Assembly (NCBI RefSeq): GCF_020882245.1
Contig: NC_083598.1
Coordinates: forward strand, 58,565,858 to 58,629,857
Direction of reading: 5' to 3'
DNA length: 64,000 nucleotides
From: Rhopalosiphum padi
Taxonomy: Eukaryota > Arthropoda > Insecta > Hemiptera > Aphididae
The translations under genes and the position numbers were made by a program. This document shows, in pieces, positions 15,400 to 27,183 of this stretch. Positions within the stretch are counted from its first letter, which is position 1. Each line of letters starts with the position of its first letter. The notes below the pieces were generated by a model. That model did no database searches. It was not told the DNA's origin and saw only the letters and a program-made list of their open reading frames with translations.

Positions 15400-15915
15400 T
15401 TGTAAACTCGGCCAGTGTTTTTTTCAGGTAAAAATTATTGATGAGTTAAGTCGCCCCTAATAAAAATAAACGAATATTTTTCTTATAGTATTTTTGAGAA
15501 CCACTTAGAATTTCCAGGTGACACCACGAGGAAGCAATTCTCATTATCTTCTAAAAATTATTTTCATTTTCATATTCATGGTACAAAATTCGTTATACAA
15601 ATATAAAATTTTGTAAAAATGTTTCAATGTTGGATTTAATTTGAGTATTCAATACAAAAAAAAAATAAGTAAAATGTATTTATGTAAAATTTTAAGTATA
15701 ATAAAGTGTAAAAATATAAATAAAATTGTAGTGTAATAATGTAAGGTTATAATATAAATCTATTTTTTTTAAGTAAGTAAGTCATATTGTGTTTGAAATA
15801 TTCACTCATCTACATTTCCTTAATTTTATATTTTAATAGTGCCAAAATTATCGGACCGAGTTTACAACCGACTTTTTTTATTAGCTTAAATTAAATTTTC
15901 GGGCCGAGTTTACAA
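15400..15915. mobile_element. Putative MITE with 14-bp terminal inverted repeats
   Basis: TTGTAAACTCGGCC (15400-15413) is matched exactly in inverse by GGCCGAGTTTACAA (15902-15915). A second near copy of the right end, GGACCGAGTTTACAA, lies at 15853-15867. The interior has no open frame. I could not find a clear target-site duplication, so the true ends are uncertain. Confidence 0.45.
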
Positions 15916-16339
15916 CAAAAATGGTAACCTCGTTTAGGTTAGGTTTACATTTGCCCTTCATTGGCTTTATTAGAATGAATTTTGAATAATAAATATAAGA
16001 ATATTGAAGTTAATAGCATACAATTTGTTCTGGTGATTTTGTATACTGTATACGTTTGTATAACGAAGATAAGACTTCTTTACATAATCTTGTATGTCAT
16101 AATATAATTTATTTGTAATAATATATCTTGTACCTGACTATAATACTATTAATTACTTTCCGATAGAATATTAAAGGTAAAATAGAATTAAAACAAAATG
16201 TAGAGAATGATAATTTATTTATTGGATTGTTTTAAAGCAAATTATTTAGTGTTTATAATATTATCTGTTGGAAAATTACCAACTATACTTACTTTAAAAA
16301 TTCTTTGTTGGATTGAAATACTTCACATATGTGTTCAAG

Positions 16340-16412
16340 TACGTATCCAGGATCAATTTTCGGTGGAGGGGGGGGGGTTGAACCCCTAATCCCCCTGTAT
16401 ACGGGCCTGTGT
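16340..16412. repeat. GC-rich transposon-end remnant with poly-G run
   Basis: A short block containing a run of ten G, followed by CCCCTAATCCCCCTGTATAC and GGGCCTG. It is abruptly GC-rich in A+T-rich DNA and looks like the end of a decayed DNA transposon. The family was not identified. Confidence 0.3.
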
Positions 16413-16561
16413 GTGTTGAAAAATATGTCGTAAAATTTTTAAAAAATTTCTAATTTTAATATTTAATGATATTTTAAACAAAATTATAGGTATACTATAG
16501 TACATAATAATATAATATATTATATTGTGTACTATGTATTATTTATTTAAATTTAGTATTA

Positions 16562-16722
16562 CAGTAAAACCTCGATAAGCCGCAACTTCGGTAAAACGGA
16601 AACCCTGGTAATACGGAAAATTTCTTTGGTGCTTTTTTCAAATTTCATTTTTTTGAACCCCGTCATAATAACTGGAAAAATTGCATGGTCTCAAGCGATT
16701 CCGTCTTATTGAGGTTTTACTG
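16562..16722. mobile_element. pogo/Tigger-like MITE, 161 bp
   Basis: The element begins CAGTAAAACCTCGATAA and ends TTATTGAGGTTTTACTG, a terminal inverted repeat with one mismatch. It is flanked on both sides by TA, the target duplication of Tc1/mariner/pogo elements. The CAGT...AACCTCG terminus is the form usual for pogo/Tigger elements. There is no coding capacity, so it is a non-autonomous copy. Confidence 0.75.
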
Positions 16723-16724
16723 TA

Positions 16725-17840
16725 CAACGTAATAGAACCTATGTAACAACAATAATATTATGTGGATATATTACTTAATAAATACATAGTTAATATCTGC
16801 AGTGATATATTTAGGATTTTGTCAAGGGATGTGCGTTGGCATACATATTATAATTTCCTCAACAGGACGGGGAGGATACATTTACCATCACCACCATTTT
16901 TCAAAGATGTTTAGAACTTATAAATATACATGTTATCAGTATAAGTACACACATATAAATTTATGAAACTGTATTCTTTTGTTTTGAAGATTTATTATTT
17001 ATAATAATATTTTTTTAATAAAACGAAGAAAATCATAAGAATACTATAATATTATGTAGTATTGATAAATATGTAAATTTATATGTAGGACGAAAACAAT
17101 AAAAATAGTACTTATAGAACTTAAGGGTTTCAAGACCCAAAAGTAGCCACTTAAGAAAGGGTCTTTGTTTTGGTACTTGGCACTAGCACGAGTGTGCCAC
17201 TATAACGAGTAGGGAATTATTATGCTAAATTAAAAATAAAGTAATGCAATAATAAATTATAAACATAACTCGTATTTTAATGTTTAACTCCATTTAATTA
17301 TTGGAATTTAATAAACAACGAGAAACGGTTTAGAGCTATGATAAAAATTATAATGAGAATTATATTTTTTAAGGCATATATTTTTTTTTCTAAAATTATG
17401 TATTTATATAAAATTTATCTCATATCCCAGTTTAAAGTAACCGAAAAAATGTATATTTTAAAAATATATTTATACTGAGCGATGTATTTGATATAGGTAA
17501 TAAAAAAAAGGAGACGTCCTTCAAAATATCAGTTTTTTATTTAAAATTTTTATTTTATGTATCTTATTAAAAGATAAAAAACATTTTCTATTCATCTACA
17601 ATTGATCTTAGTTAATATGTTTACGTATGATATTTACGGAAGGAACAAACCTTGTTAGGGTGTTGTCCTCTCAATGATGCGATAATATTAAGTCTTAAAG
17701 GTATTTATTTTAGTACCCCGATTAAAATATTTAATCAGCTAGCCTTCACGTTTCATAAATAATACAATTACTGAGATCTAAGCAATTTAGTATGGAAATT
17801 GATAAGTTGAACATCGTAGGTCCTGTAATGAAATATTTTC
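16725..17840. other. Spacer, no feature recognised
   Basis: A+T-rich sequence with no convincing open frame. A short G+C-richer patch (17630-17690) lies before the foldback element but was not identified. Confidence 0.4.
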
Positions 17841-18273
17841 TTAAGAGGACGCCATACCCGCATGTGTTGTCTCTGTCTTACTAACGTACATCATAACAAA
17901 TTTTCGTTCAGCAGAATATATTTTGTGATGTTAGTTTTAACATTAGAGTAAATTTACCTATTATCAAATTTAAAGGTAAAAATATTATCAAGACAATGGC
18001 ATATGATTTTATTGATATTATCATTTTAAAGTGAGTTATGAACATTTTAAAGTTGTAATACTTCACACAGCTGTAACTCACTTTAAAATAATAATATCAT
18101 TAAAAACATATTATGTCATTGTCTAGATAATATTCTTACCTCTAAGTTTGATAATAAGTTTATTGACTCTAATATTAAAGCTAACATCACAAAATGTATT
18201 CTGTTGAACGAAAATTTGTTATGATGTACGTTAGTAAAACAGAGACAACACATGCGAGATGGCGTCCTCTTAA
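17841..18273. mobile_element. TTAA-flanked foldback element, about 433 bp
   Basis: Two arms of roughly 200 bp are near-perfect inverted copies and meet around 18050-18065. The left end reads TTAAGAGGACGCCAT, the right end ATGGCGTCCTCTTAA. TTAA at both edges is the target site of piggyBac-like transposases, although the termini do not show the usual piggyBac CCC start. There is no open reading frame. A diverged relative begins at 63671. The element ends only 12 bp before the target duplication of the hAT transposon on its right. Confidence 0.75.
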
Positions 18274-18293
18274 CACGATATCTTTCTAATAAC

Positions 18294-20690
18294 TAGAGGT
18301 CGGAATAATATTCTTTTGCATATTTTTTTTGAGTCTATGCAGTTAAATTTCGGTTTGAAATCTATAAAAATTATGAATCATATAATTCAATGGCAAAAGT
18401 TTTTTTTGCATATTTGAGAATATTTTAAGATGAAAGAATATTTCGTATAATAAAGAATATTAGAGAATATTTCGATTAATCTTTTGGGATTTGGATATTT
18501 TTTGTTGTAAGGACGAAAATTATATATAATATTAAATAAGTGTTTAGTCTGTTGTTATTGAGATGACTATAAATGGAATAATGATTACGACGCTCAATAA
18601 GTCACGTAGGCTAAAAATGAATTGGAAAAAACACTTCAAAAATAGCTCCAAACGTTCGTTTATGACATTAAGAAACGAGTTCATAGAATAGATATACAAA
18701 GTTCATATTGTATAACATAATATTATACGCGAGTGTAGTTCATTTAGTTGATATCCCATCAGTCTATGGTTTAATGCCGCGCGTCGTCTATACGTAATAT
18801 TGTCATACTGGGTGTAATTTATTTGTCCTGTTAAATTATTTTCAATATGCCGAAAATCCCATCAAGTAAATTAAAAAATTTAATTGCACAGTGGATACTA
18901 CCATTAAATAAAAACAATGTCATTTTTACAACTGATGGTGCTACTCTTTTTTGTCAACTGTGTAACAAACACATACCATGCATTAAAAAGTCTCAGATTA
19001 CACAACACGTACACACATCTTTACACCAAGAAGCTCTAAACCGTAAGTTAAATACTTCAAAACAATTATTTTTATCGGAATCTACTTCTAAAAAAAATGT
19101 AAATGAATTCTATGAAGACTTATGTTTGAGTTTTATTTCTGCTAATATACCGTGGTATAAACTACAAAATCCACAATTCCGTGCATTTTTAGAAAAATAT
19201 ATTGGCAAACATATACCCGATGAAAGTTTGTTACGTAAAAATTATCTTCCACATTGTTATGATAAGACTTTATCCAATATAAAAAATGAAATTGGGGAAA
19301 ATAACATTTGGATTGCGGTTGATGAGACGACAGATATAAATGGTCGTTATGTGGCAAATTTATTGGTTGGTATATTAAAGTCAAATCATCCGACTCGTTC
19401 TTTTCTTTTAACATGTAAAGTTCTAGAAAAAACTAACCATTCTACAGTGGCTCGATTTGTGAATGATGGGTTAAAATTACTATGGCCCTTGGGCGGAAAT
19501 GATGAAAAAGTGTTGTTGATGCTCTCAGATGCTGCACCATATATGGTGAAAACTGGACAGTCATTAAAAGTATTTTATCCCAATTTAATTCACGTGACAT
19601 GCGCAGCTCATATGCTTAATAGGGTAGCAGAAAAGGTTAGAGAAATGTATCCAGACGTAAATTCATTAATTAATAACATAAAAAAAGTATTTTTAAAAGC
19701 TCCGTACCATGTTCAAGTGTATAAAGAACTGTTACCTGATATTCCGTTACCCCCCGAACCGGTATTAACAAGATGGGGAACATGGTTGGAAGCTGCTGTT
19801 TTTAACTGTGATCATTTCCAAGGTTTAAAAAAAGTTATTGAAGAATTAAGTAAACAAAAATCTCCTAGTCAGTCTATACTTAAATGTAAATCAGTTCTTG
19901 AATTAAAAACTGTAGAAAATGAATTAATATTTATTAAGACCCATTTTCTTATGCTTATAACAGCCATAAAAAATTTAGAAAAGTCAAATGTGACTCTTGT
20001 TGATTCGATAAATCTTATTGAAAGTACAATTGTTAAACTTCAACAAATACCTGGAGAAAATGGAGAAAAAATAAAAATAAAAATTGAACAACTTCAACAA
20101 AAAAATCAGGGACTCACAATTTTAAAGAACGTAGCAAAAATGTTGAAAGGAAATAATGAAATACAATTTGTAGATAATTTTTCACCTACTATGGTAACTG
20201 ATTTGCAGTATGCTCCTGTGACTTCAGTTGATGTTGAACGTTCGTTCAGTACATATAAAAACATTTTAACAGATCGTCGTACGAAAATGACGCCAGAACA
20301 CATGGAACAGAATATAGTTGTTAACTGTTTCCAAAAAGGAGAATTGTCTTAAATAAAATATATCATTTATATAACTTTATCATGTTAATAAAATGTTAAG
20401 TTAAAGTATTTTTTAAAGCTAAATTATAATGTATTGTTTATTTAATTAAAAATATATTATACATTTATATATATATATTTCATTTAATATATATAATTAT
20501 ACCAAGAATTACCTTTTTTTTAAAATATAAAAGCATATTTTGAATTTAGGAGAATATATTACTTTAAAAACATATTTTTTGTATATTTAACTACAATTAT
20601 TAAAGAATATTAGAAGAATATTATCAAATTTTTAGGAGAATATTAGCATCTTATTTTGGCTATTTTAAGAGAATATTATTCCGACCTCTA
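18294..20690 (+). mobile_element. Complete hAT transposon, 2,397 bp
   Basis: The ends form an exact 21-bp inverted repeat beginning TAGAGGTCGGAATAATATTC. The element is flanked by a perfect 8-bp target duplication, CTAATAAC, at 18286-18293 and 20691-20698, diagnostic of hAT elements. Both subterminal regions carry several copies of GAATATT, arranged like transposase-binding repeats. The single transposase frame is uninterrupted. Identical flanking duplications plus an intact ORF suggest a recent, possibly autonomous insertion. Confidence 0.92.
18847..20352 (+). CDS. hAT-family transposase, 501 aa, single exon
   Basis: This protein cuts and inserts its own element by recognising the terminal repeats. 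The N-terminus has a BED-like zinc finger with C36, C39, H54 and H60. The RNase H-like core shows the acidic residues expected of hAT enzymes: D159 in DETTD, D228 in SDAAPYM, and E464 in the VERSFS motif. CAAH (252-255) and TRWGTW match the conserved C/H and W blocks of the family. The last 60 residues form the hAT dimerisation region. At 501 aa it is shorter than many hAT transposases (about 600-700), but no stop or frameshift is visible. The zinc finger and core also recall CGGBP1-like proteins, which derive from hAT transposases. Its place inside intact terminal repeats argues for a live transposase rather than a domesticated gene. AATAAA overlaps the end of the ORF (20352-20357). Confidence 0.9.
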   Translation: MPKIPSSKLKNLIAQWILPLNKNNVIFTTDGATLFCQLCNKHIPCIKKSQITQHVHTSLHQEALNRKLNTSKQLFLSESTSKKNVNEFYEDLCLSFISANIPWYKLQNPQFRAFLEKYIGKHIPDESLLRKNYLPHCYDKTLSNIKNEIGENNIWIAVDETTDINGRYVANLLVGILKSNHPTRSFLLTCKVLEKTNHSTVARFVNDGLKLLWPLGGNDEKVLLMLSDAAPYMVKTGQSLKVFYPNLIHVTCAAHMLNRVAEKVREMYPDVNSLINNIKKVFLKAPYHVQVYKELLPDIPLPPEPVLTRWGTWLEAAVFNCDHFQGLKKVIEELSKQKSPSQSILKCKSVLELKTVENELIFIKTHFLMLITAIKNLEKSNVTLVDSINLIESTIVKLQQIPGENGEKIKIKIEQLQQKNQGLTILKNVAKMLKGNNEIQFVDNFSPTMVTDLQYAPVTSVDVERSFSTYKNILTDRRTKMTPEHMEQNIVVNCFQKGELS

Positions 20691-20698
20691 CTAATAAC

Positions 20699-22188
20699 CA
20701 TCACTAGCTTTATAACGGTGTAAATATTTATGTTCAATGATTAAAAATTATAAGTTACAACTTACAAGAATATCATTAAGAAAAAAATCGACATTGTGTG
20801 TGCGTAAAAATAATTCAATAAATGTTTTCAAAAGTGGCTGGGTTGTGGCTTTGAGGCGTTAGAGGTACGGGGGCCATTGTTGAGACTTAATTAAATCATA
20901 TTTGTGTATTTTAATAGTACAAAATTATTATTCATGGAAATTATTAATTCTAGGAAAATATATTATAAAAGTTTTAAAATATAACGTAACTGTCATATTA
21001 TTATGCGGAATATTGGCGTTAAAGATTTTACCATTTTTTAACAAATGGTGACGGAGATTTCATAATACAGTACAAGTAATATAGAACAATTTTAAGGGAT
21101 TATATGTAATATGTGTGTTACGCATTCCAATCCTTGGAAAGATTCGGTATAAAATCAAATATTTTAAAAGAAAGTAGCAATTTCACATTTTTTTTTTATT
21201 TATAAATTTATCTTATTCTTAATTTTTTAAGTAAGGTAACCTTTAAACTCAAAAAACCAAAAAAGAAAAATAATAACAATGAAAATCGATATTGATGAAC
21301 TTTATAATATACATTTTCGTGATCAAATTGAAACATTAATCTTCTATTATTATCATTATTATAGTTGTTATGGAGATAACAAGAGAACACGTTATGCTGC
21401 AATAATATATGGCTAAAATAGAAGACGTAGGTAATTAGTTATTACTACCAATAGAGGACCTACTAAAATAACAAATTACAAATGGATCAAGGAAATACTA
21501 GCTTGGATGAAATATTTTGTACTGAGACACTGTTTTCATTTCAAGGCTATATTTTTAGAAGCGCAGTTAGCGCATAAACCTTGGGGTAGTTTGAGTCGTA
21601 CCATAATATTAACCAAATGTGATCCGCAGAAGTTCTACTTCCACAATTCCATATAGCTGTATAGTATATACTATAATTATAACCGATAAAAGTTCCCCAG
21701 TTGACTTAATGGACTAAGATGATATCGTGCGTTGTCATCAAAATGTATCGTTGATGCATAACATTATCTGTCTTCTAAAGTTCATAATATATACATTATA
21801 CATTCTAAAATATAAACTGCAGGTAACTTCTACTTGATATTTACCAAAACGTATAGGTACAGTATATAATATAAAGTAAATTTATTGATAAGATGTTTTA
21901 CTTCGTCTCTTTGTATTGATATTGTAAAAAATAATATGGGGGTTCAGACGATTTATGGGAATCTTTGCTCCGATATTTCTACACTCGACTAATTGCACCA
22001 TTGAGGTCATTATAAATAAAAAAAAAAATTCACTTAAAATATCAATTTACTGTTTATACAAGTATTTAAATTTATTATGCAATACAATCTTTTTACACCA
22101 CCTTTATAATCAAATTTAAAATAATTTAAAAATTAAAACTGATTTACTATTATATGGCGTTTAATGACATACATATTATAGGGTAATT
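20699..22188. other. Spacer, no gene recognised
   Basis: A+T-rich. A moderately G+C-richer patch near 21540-21660 may be an old transposon remnant. No open frame or terminal repeat supports it. Confidence 0.4.
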
Positions 22189-22241
22189 GTAAATTTCACC
22201 GATTTATAGGTAGTCAATTTTTAGGTTGAATTTAAAACATT

Positions 22242-22708
22242 TAAATTCCACCGGTACGTACTTTTGACCTGTAAACATGTCAACTCCACCGATAGTAAAA
22301 TTCACAAATTAAAACTATTTTTAGTACGTTATAACTCATATCAACTGTCAACTAAGTGTGTTTTATTTTAATTTTTTTTCAACTGCCAACTAGTGATCAT
22401 TATTAATTATTATATAATATATTTTTTAAATTTGTGTAAATAACGATATAAGTATCTGAATATAATATATATAAATAAGATATCTGTACATACAATATGT
22501 ACCTTTTGTAACTTATTATTATTATTACTTACTAGTTATATTGTTATTGCGTGTTTAATAATTTTATATCAAACCTATATATTGTAATACTAATTAATTT
22601 ATCTCAAATAAAGAAAGGTAAATCCCGATTATCTAAATAAAAATAAAAATGACGTACATACTTTGTACATTTTTTTTTTCAGGTAAATAAACGTACCGGT
22701 GGAATTTA
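22242..22708. repeat. Inverted repeat pair, possible foldback element
   Basis: TAAATTCCACCGGTACGT (22242-22259) returns as an exact 18-bp inverse at 22691-22708. Related partial copies (TAAATTTCACCG near 22190 and CAACTCCACCG near 22280) lie on the left side. The interior is non-coding and A+T-rich. No target duplication was identified. Confidence 0.5.
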
Positions 22709-24287
22709 CACGCGTTCATATTATGTTGTGTTAAAAATGTTTTAAAATACTAGTAGAGTATATTTTGAATAAAAAGTATGAAAGAGTCCTATAAAATCCT
22801 ACTTTTTGCTTCCTGGACGTATACTAAGTTGTATTATTACATTAAAGACAGTAAATATGATGGATTACTAAAAAGTTTAAATAATTTTTTAGGACGATAA
22901 TAATCATAAAAATAATTTATTAGTAATGATTTAAAGTTTACATAAATATCATAGGAAATGATAGTGAAGTAGGTAATAACAAATGATATTGTTATTGCAA
23001 CACTTATTATGACATATAACATATTTAAGATTTAAAATAATAATCGATTTTGTGTAATTTTATTTTTTAAATGATATAAATAAATAAAATATGTAATTTT
23101 TTTATATAATATAGTTTTATGTGCTTACCAAAAAATAAATGACTACGTAGAGAAAAAGTGTGTGTGAGAGAGAGAGTAGGTACAAAAATACATTAAACAT
23201 TGTCTGTTAGCTAGGAAGTCAATAATAATAACTCACATTGTATTTACTATAAATGTTAATTTGATTGTATACAAATTATACAGTTATACATTTTAAGTTG
23301 TATTGTAAAATAGTTTTGTTTGAAATTTTCTTAGTATTGTACCTATATTGTTTTAAACACTTTATAATAATAAAATATAATATAGTTTAAGGTAAATGGA
23401 TTATGCTTAATAAAATTGTACAAAGATAGTTTAATATTGTTACTTGTTAGTATGAAATCAGTTCCTGAATATACAGCATAATTTATGCATATATATATAC
23501 ACACACATATATAAAAACAAGTTTGATGAAATTCAACAACGAAATACACGTACCATTAATTTTTTTTCGCAGTCCATATAATGTCGTTGCAATTTGTACG
23601 ATATTTTTATCCGCAAGTTGTAAACAAATCTTATAAATTATTAAAACGTTATGTTCTTTAAAATAACTAAGCCGAAATCATTCGGTACTTATTTATTGTA
23701 CGATAACAATATTTTAAAATAAAATAAAAAAGTAAATTATTTTTGTATCATGGAGTATTTATTTTATTTTTGTTAATTTAATTAATTATTTTAATAAAAC
23801 ATTTAATAATGAACAAATGCTTAGAAATTAATTAAGTATCTAGAATCCGTTTATTATGTTTGGGGAAAAAAATTAAAAAGATTCTATATTAATATTGACA
23901 ATAATGTTCTTCTTTGTTTTCAATAATAATTTCTTCATATACTATTATAGTTTATAATTTTTAAATATTTACGGACTGTGTTTACTTAAGTATACATAGC
24001 TTTGATATAAGTTTAGAAATATGTCAGGGATGTCTATCCACGGTCCAATGTTTTAGTAAATATTAACGTCAATATTACATAAAAATAAAACCCTTATTGC
24101 GTACATGCTTACAATGTATATACAGTTGCAAAATAGTTGTTTTATTCTTTTCTATTTATTTTACTTGTTTACTGACAAAAACAAAGCAAAATAATACATA
24201 TTCCTGGTAAACAAAATGAGTTAATTCAATAAATTATTTGTTTGTTATTAAATTGTAAATATATGTTTCATAATCAAAATAAAAAAT
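22709..24287. other. Spacer, no feature recognised
   Basis: A+T-rich sequence with short GA and AT microsatellites (about 23160-23175 and 23488-23512). No gene was seen. Confidence 0.4.
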
Positions 24288-24400
24288 GGGAAGGTAGGTA
24301 ACCACTTAGTCTGTACAGTAAATATCGAGTGGACCTCGTCATTAAGGAGTAAATCACTATTTGTAAAATTTTAATTCAATATGATCAATAATCATTAATT
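24288..24400 (+). repeat. Dispersed repeat R1, diverged copy
   Basis: This is a diverged copy of a repeat family seen at least six more times in the window. It keeps an AAGTGT/AATATCGAGTGG-like head and a TTTTAATTCAAT-like tail. Confidence 0.35.
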
Positions 24401-25359
24401 ACTTTGTATATTTATACTAAAATAAATTTATTTATTTTTTATTGTTAAGACATAAATAAAATAATTTACAACATATTAAAACGTTTACAATAAAATAAAT
24501 ATCTAGCCCCTTTAAGAGCAAGGCATATAGAATAGGCTTATAGACATTACAATGTGAACTGTTTGATTAATTTCCAAGTTAATCTTGGACTTTTATAAAA
24601 ATATTAACATCATTACATTTTTTTTTATATAAAAATTATTTTTTAGTAATTCTTAGATTGTTGTAAAAATATTTTTATATTTTATATACTATAAACACAA
24701 TTTACCATTATTATAATATAGGGTGTTTTTAACTTTTAAAGATAAAGCATTTTTACTACTTACTGAACGTCATCCATTATTTTATATGTTTACTTTTTGC
24801 ATTAAAGTTTTAATTGATGTAATATTATCAATGGAGATTAAAAATTCCCCTATAACACTAATAAATGTAATAAAATACTTTAAAGTTTCAAGTATCCATG
24901 AATAATATTTTTGAATTACAACAAAATAACTAAAATCATATTTTTTGCTTTACCAGAAATTACCCCTTAAGTTAATAGTCGAAGTATTTTTGCTCTCTCA
25001 AATGGTGATGATTGTGAGAAGAATAAACACACACGTTACATTTATCACTTCGCTCAGTCTAAAAGTATATCACAGTTTCTCGTGTAAACCAATAAATAGG
25101 TTAGGTTAAAAGAAGTTCAAAAGATACAATGGTAAATTAGTAAATATATGGATTCCTTTGGAAATAATTCAAATTTAACAGAAATCTCTCATCTCAAGTC
25201 TTACATATTTCTAATTCTAAAATATTAGATCAATCTAAAATGTTTATCATGTTGAAACAATAACCTTTTGGTTTGTTTCGTGAATGACAACACACTAGTT
25301 AATGGTATCACTTTTTCTATTTATTGGTATGTAAATTTATACTAGTAGTACAAAGTTTG

Positions 25360-26184
25360 GGAGGCATATACACTAATGCGGCAGCCAGGCTTAAAAGCGG
25401 GCTGTCGAATACGGCATATTGTCACGGCGAGCTGTAAACTCCGCCCTATCGACACTTTTGGGGTCTTACTTATAAAGGGTGTACAGCATGGGGACGGGGC
25501 CGACCACGGATAGTGTCTAGCTATGAAGCGACTGCTAGCGTGAATCTGACCCGGGAAGGCAAGCTCTCAAAAGCGGCCGTGGGTGAATTGGGGGGTATTA
25601 ATTGTATACGGTCTTGTTCGTAGTTCGTGTGAAAAACGCGGATTGTCGGATTACCTTGCGAGCTGGATCGTCGATTGCGGCGTTGATCCGTACGAAGAGC
25701 GTTCGTCGGTATTCTCGTCGTGATCCGTGATCCGTGTGGAGAACGCGGACTGTCCGGTTTTCTCGTGGTCTTCGGTATATTATCCTTCTTTTTTCTTTTC
25801 TTTGTACTGTTTGAATAAAGAAATTGTGTTGATTGAAGAAAAAGGTAAAAGGTGGTTAAAAACGACCGGTATATAACTCGTGTGCCGTACCGACTAGTAA
25901 ACTATCGTGTGTGCCGCCGTGATGTTAGTGTTTCTAGTCGGTAGGGTCTGCGTGCTGTTTGTTGGGTTTTTCTGGTTACAGCCATGGGGGATCTCATTAT
26001 ATTTGTCCTGACCTCCCCTATCCATGGCCGTATTTGTCAGGTTGTTAGTTTAGTTGTTTAGTTGGAAGAACTTCTATTTCGTAAAACAGTTCTGACTAGC
26101 GTAATTTCCTGTAAGTCGTGTTCTGATTGGCTGATATTGTGTAGTCCTGACAAGGACTGTTTTAGTGAGTGACGTACTGTTACA
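25360..26184 (+). mobile_element. GC-rich island, candidate solo LTR
   Basis: The base composition changes abruptly from A+T-rich to roughly balanced for about 800 bp. Within it are a TATA-like motif (CTTATAAAGGG near 25468), a downstream AATAAA (near 25815) followed by a GT-rich stretch, and a TGTTACA-like right edge. These fit the promoter and poly(A) signals of a retrotransposon LTR. A pair of diverged copies of CGTGTG(A/G)A(A/G)AACGCGGA lies at about 25626 and 25733. No open frame of useful length exists. I could not match both termini or a target duplication, so a CpG-type promoter or first exon remains possible. Confidence 0.4.
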
Positions 26185-26430
26185 ATGTATAGAAAATTAT
26201 AATATAAATATCTTATGAAAATTTCAAGTATCTACAGTTACTCGTTTTTGAATTAAAACAAAACAAAAAAATCGTTTTAGAAGAAATAACTATTATACGT
26301 CCGATACAGTCTAAATATCCGTTGTCGTATACATTTTGAATTCAAACACGGTCATAAAATATTAATTTAATTTTTCAGTTAAAATATTTTTTCTATATAG
26401 ATTGCTGTATAACTAATAATTATTGTAATA

Positions 26431-26608
26431 TACAGAGTGTATCTATTATTTCGTTGTACTTGGGAGTTTATTTTTATAGTTATCGATTGATAACTTGAAA
26501 TTTTAAAATAAAGAAACACGCCTTTTTTCATTTTTTTTAAATTCCATGTTCATCAAATCAATAATCTTTAAAAAAAACCTCTCACACAGTGACGTAAGAA
26601 ACATTGTA
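26431..26608. mobile_element. Short MITE-like repeat, copy 1
   Basis: About 178 bp, roughly 80-85% identical by eye to 27230-27391. It starts TACAGAGTGTATCTATT and ends GTAAGAAACATTGTA, so its ends form an imperfect inverted repeat. It is non-coding. Confidence 0.6.
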
Positions 26609-27183
26609 CGTATAGTTAAGGTGCCTGTTATAGAAATAATCTAAAAATAAGTTCTACAAAATTTGAGCTATAGGTATATAATACGATTAACGCTCTAAGC
26701 TCAAAGTTTAGAGAAAAAGTAAAAATATGTAATTTTTAAGATATTATTACAAAAGTTTTGGTTTTTTCATAAGAAACTTTTATGTAGATTTTGCCTATTT
26801 ACTAAAAAAGGTGTTCTAATATATTTTTCGCACCGTCCATAGTTTTTTTATAAAAATAAAAATCTATATGAAAGTAACGTTTTGTGAAAAATGTCGATTT
26901 TTATGTTTTTTTTTAATTATCTCTTTAAATATTAAAAATACAAAAAAAATCGTATATTACTATAATTAATTCAATTTATTTTTATTAAAATATATTTAAG
27001 TACCTTAACAATTTTGATATAATTGTATATTGTAGCAAATGGAAAATTGTAAACAATTGAAAATAATTGAAAATTTAATCTCTTAATTTTTAATCACCTG
27101 AAATCTTCGAAATTGACGAATAATTGTCAAATGCGATAACTTCCTACTTTTATTCAACAATTTCTAAGTTTGAAACACTTTAT

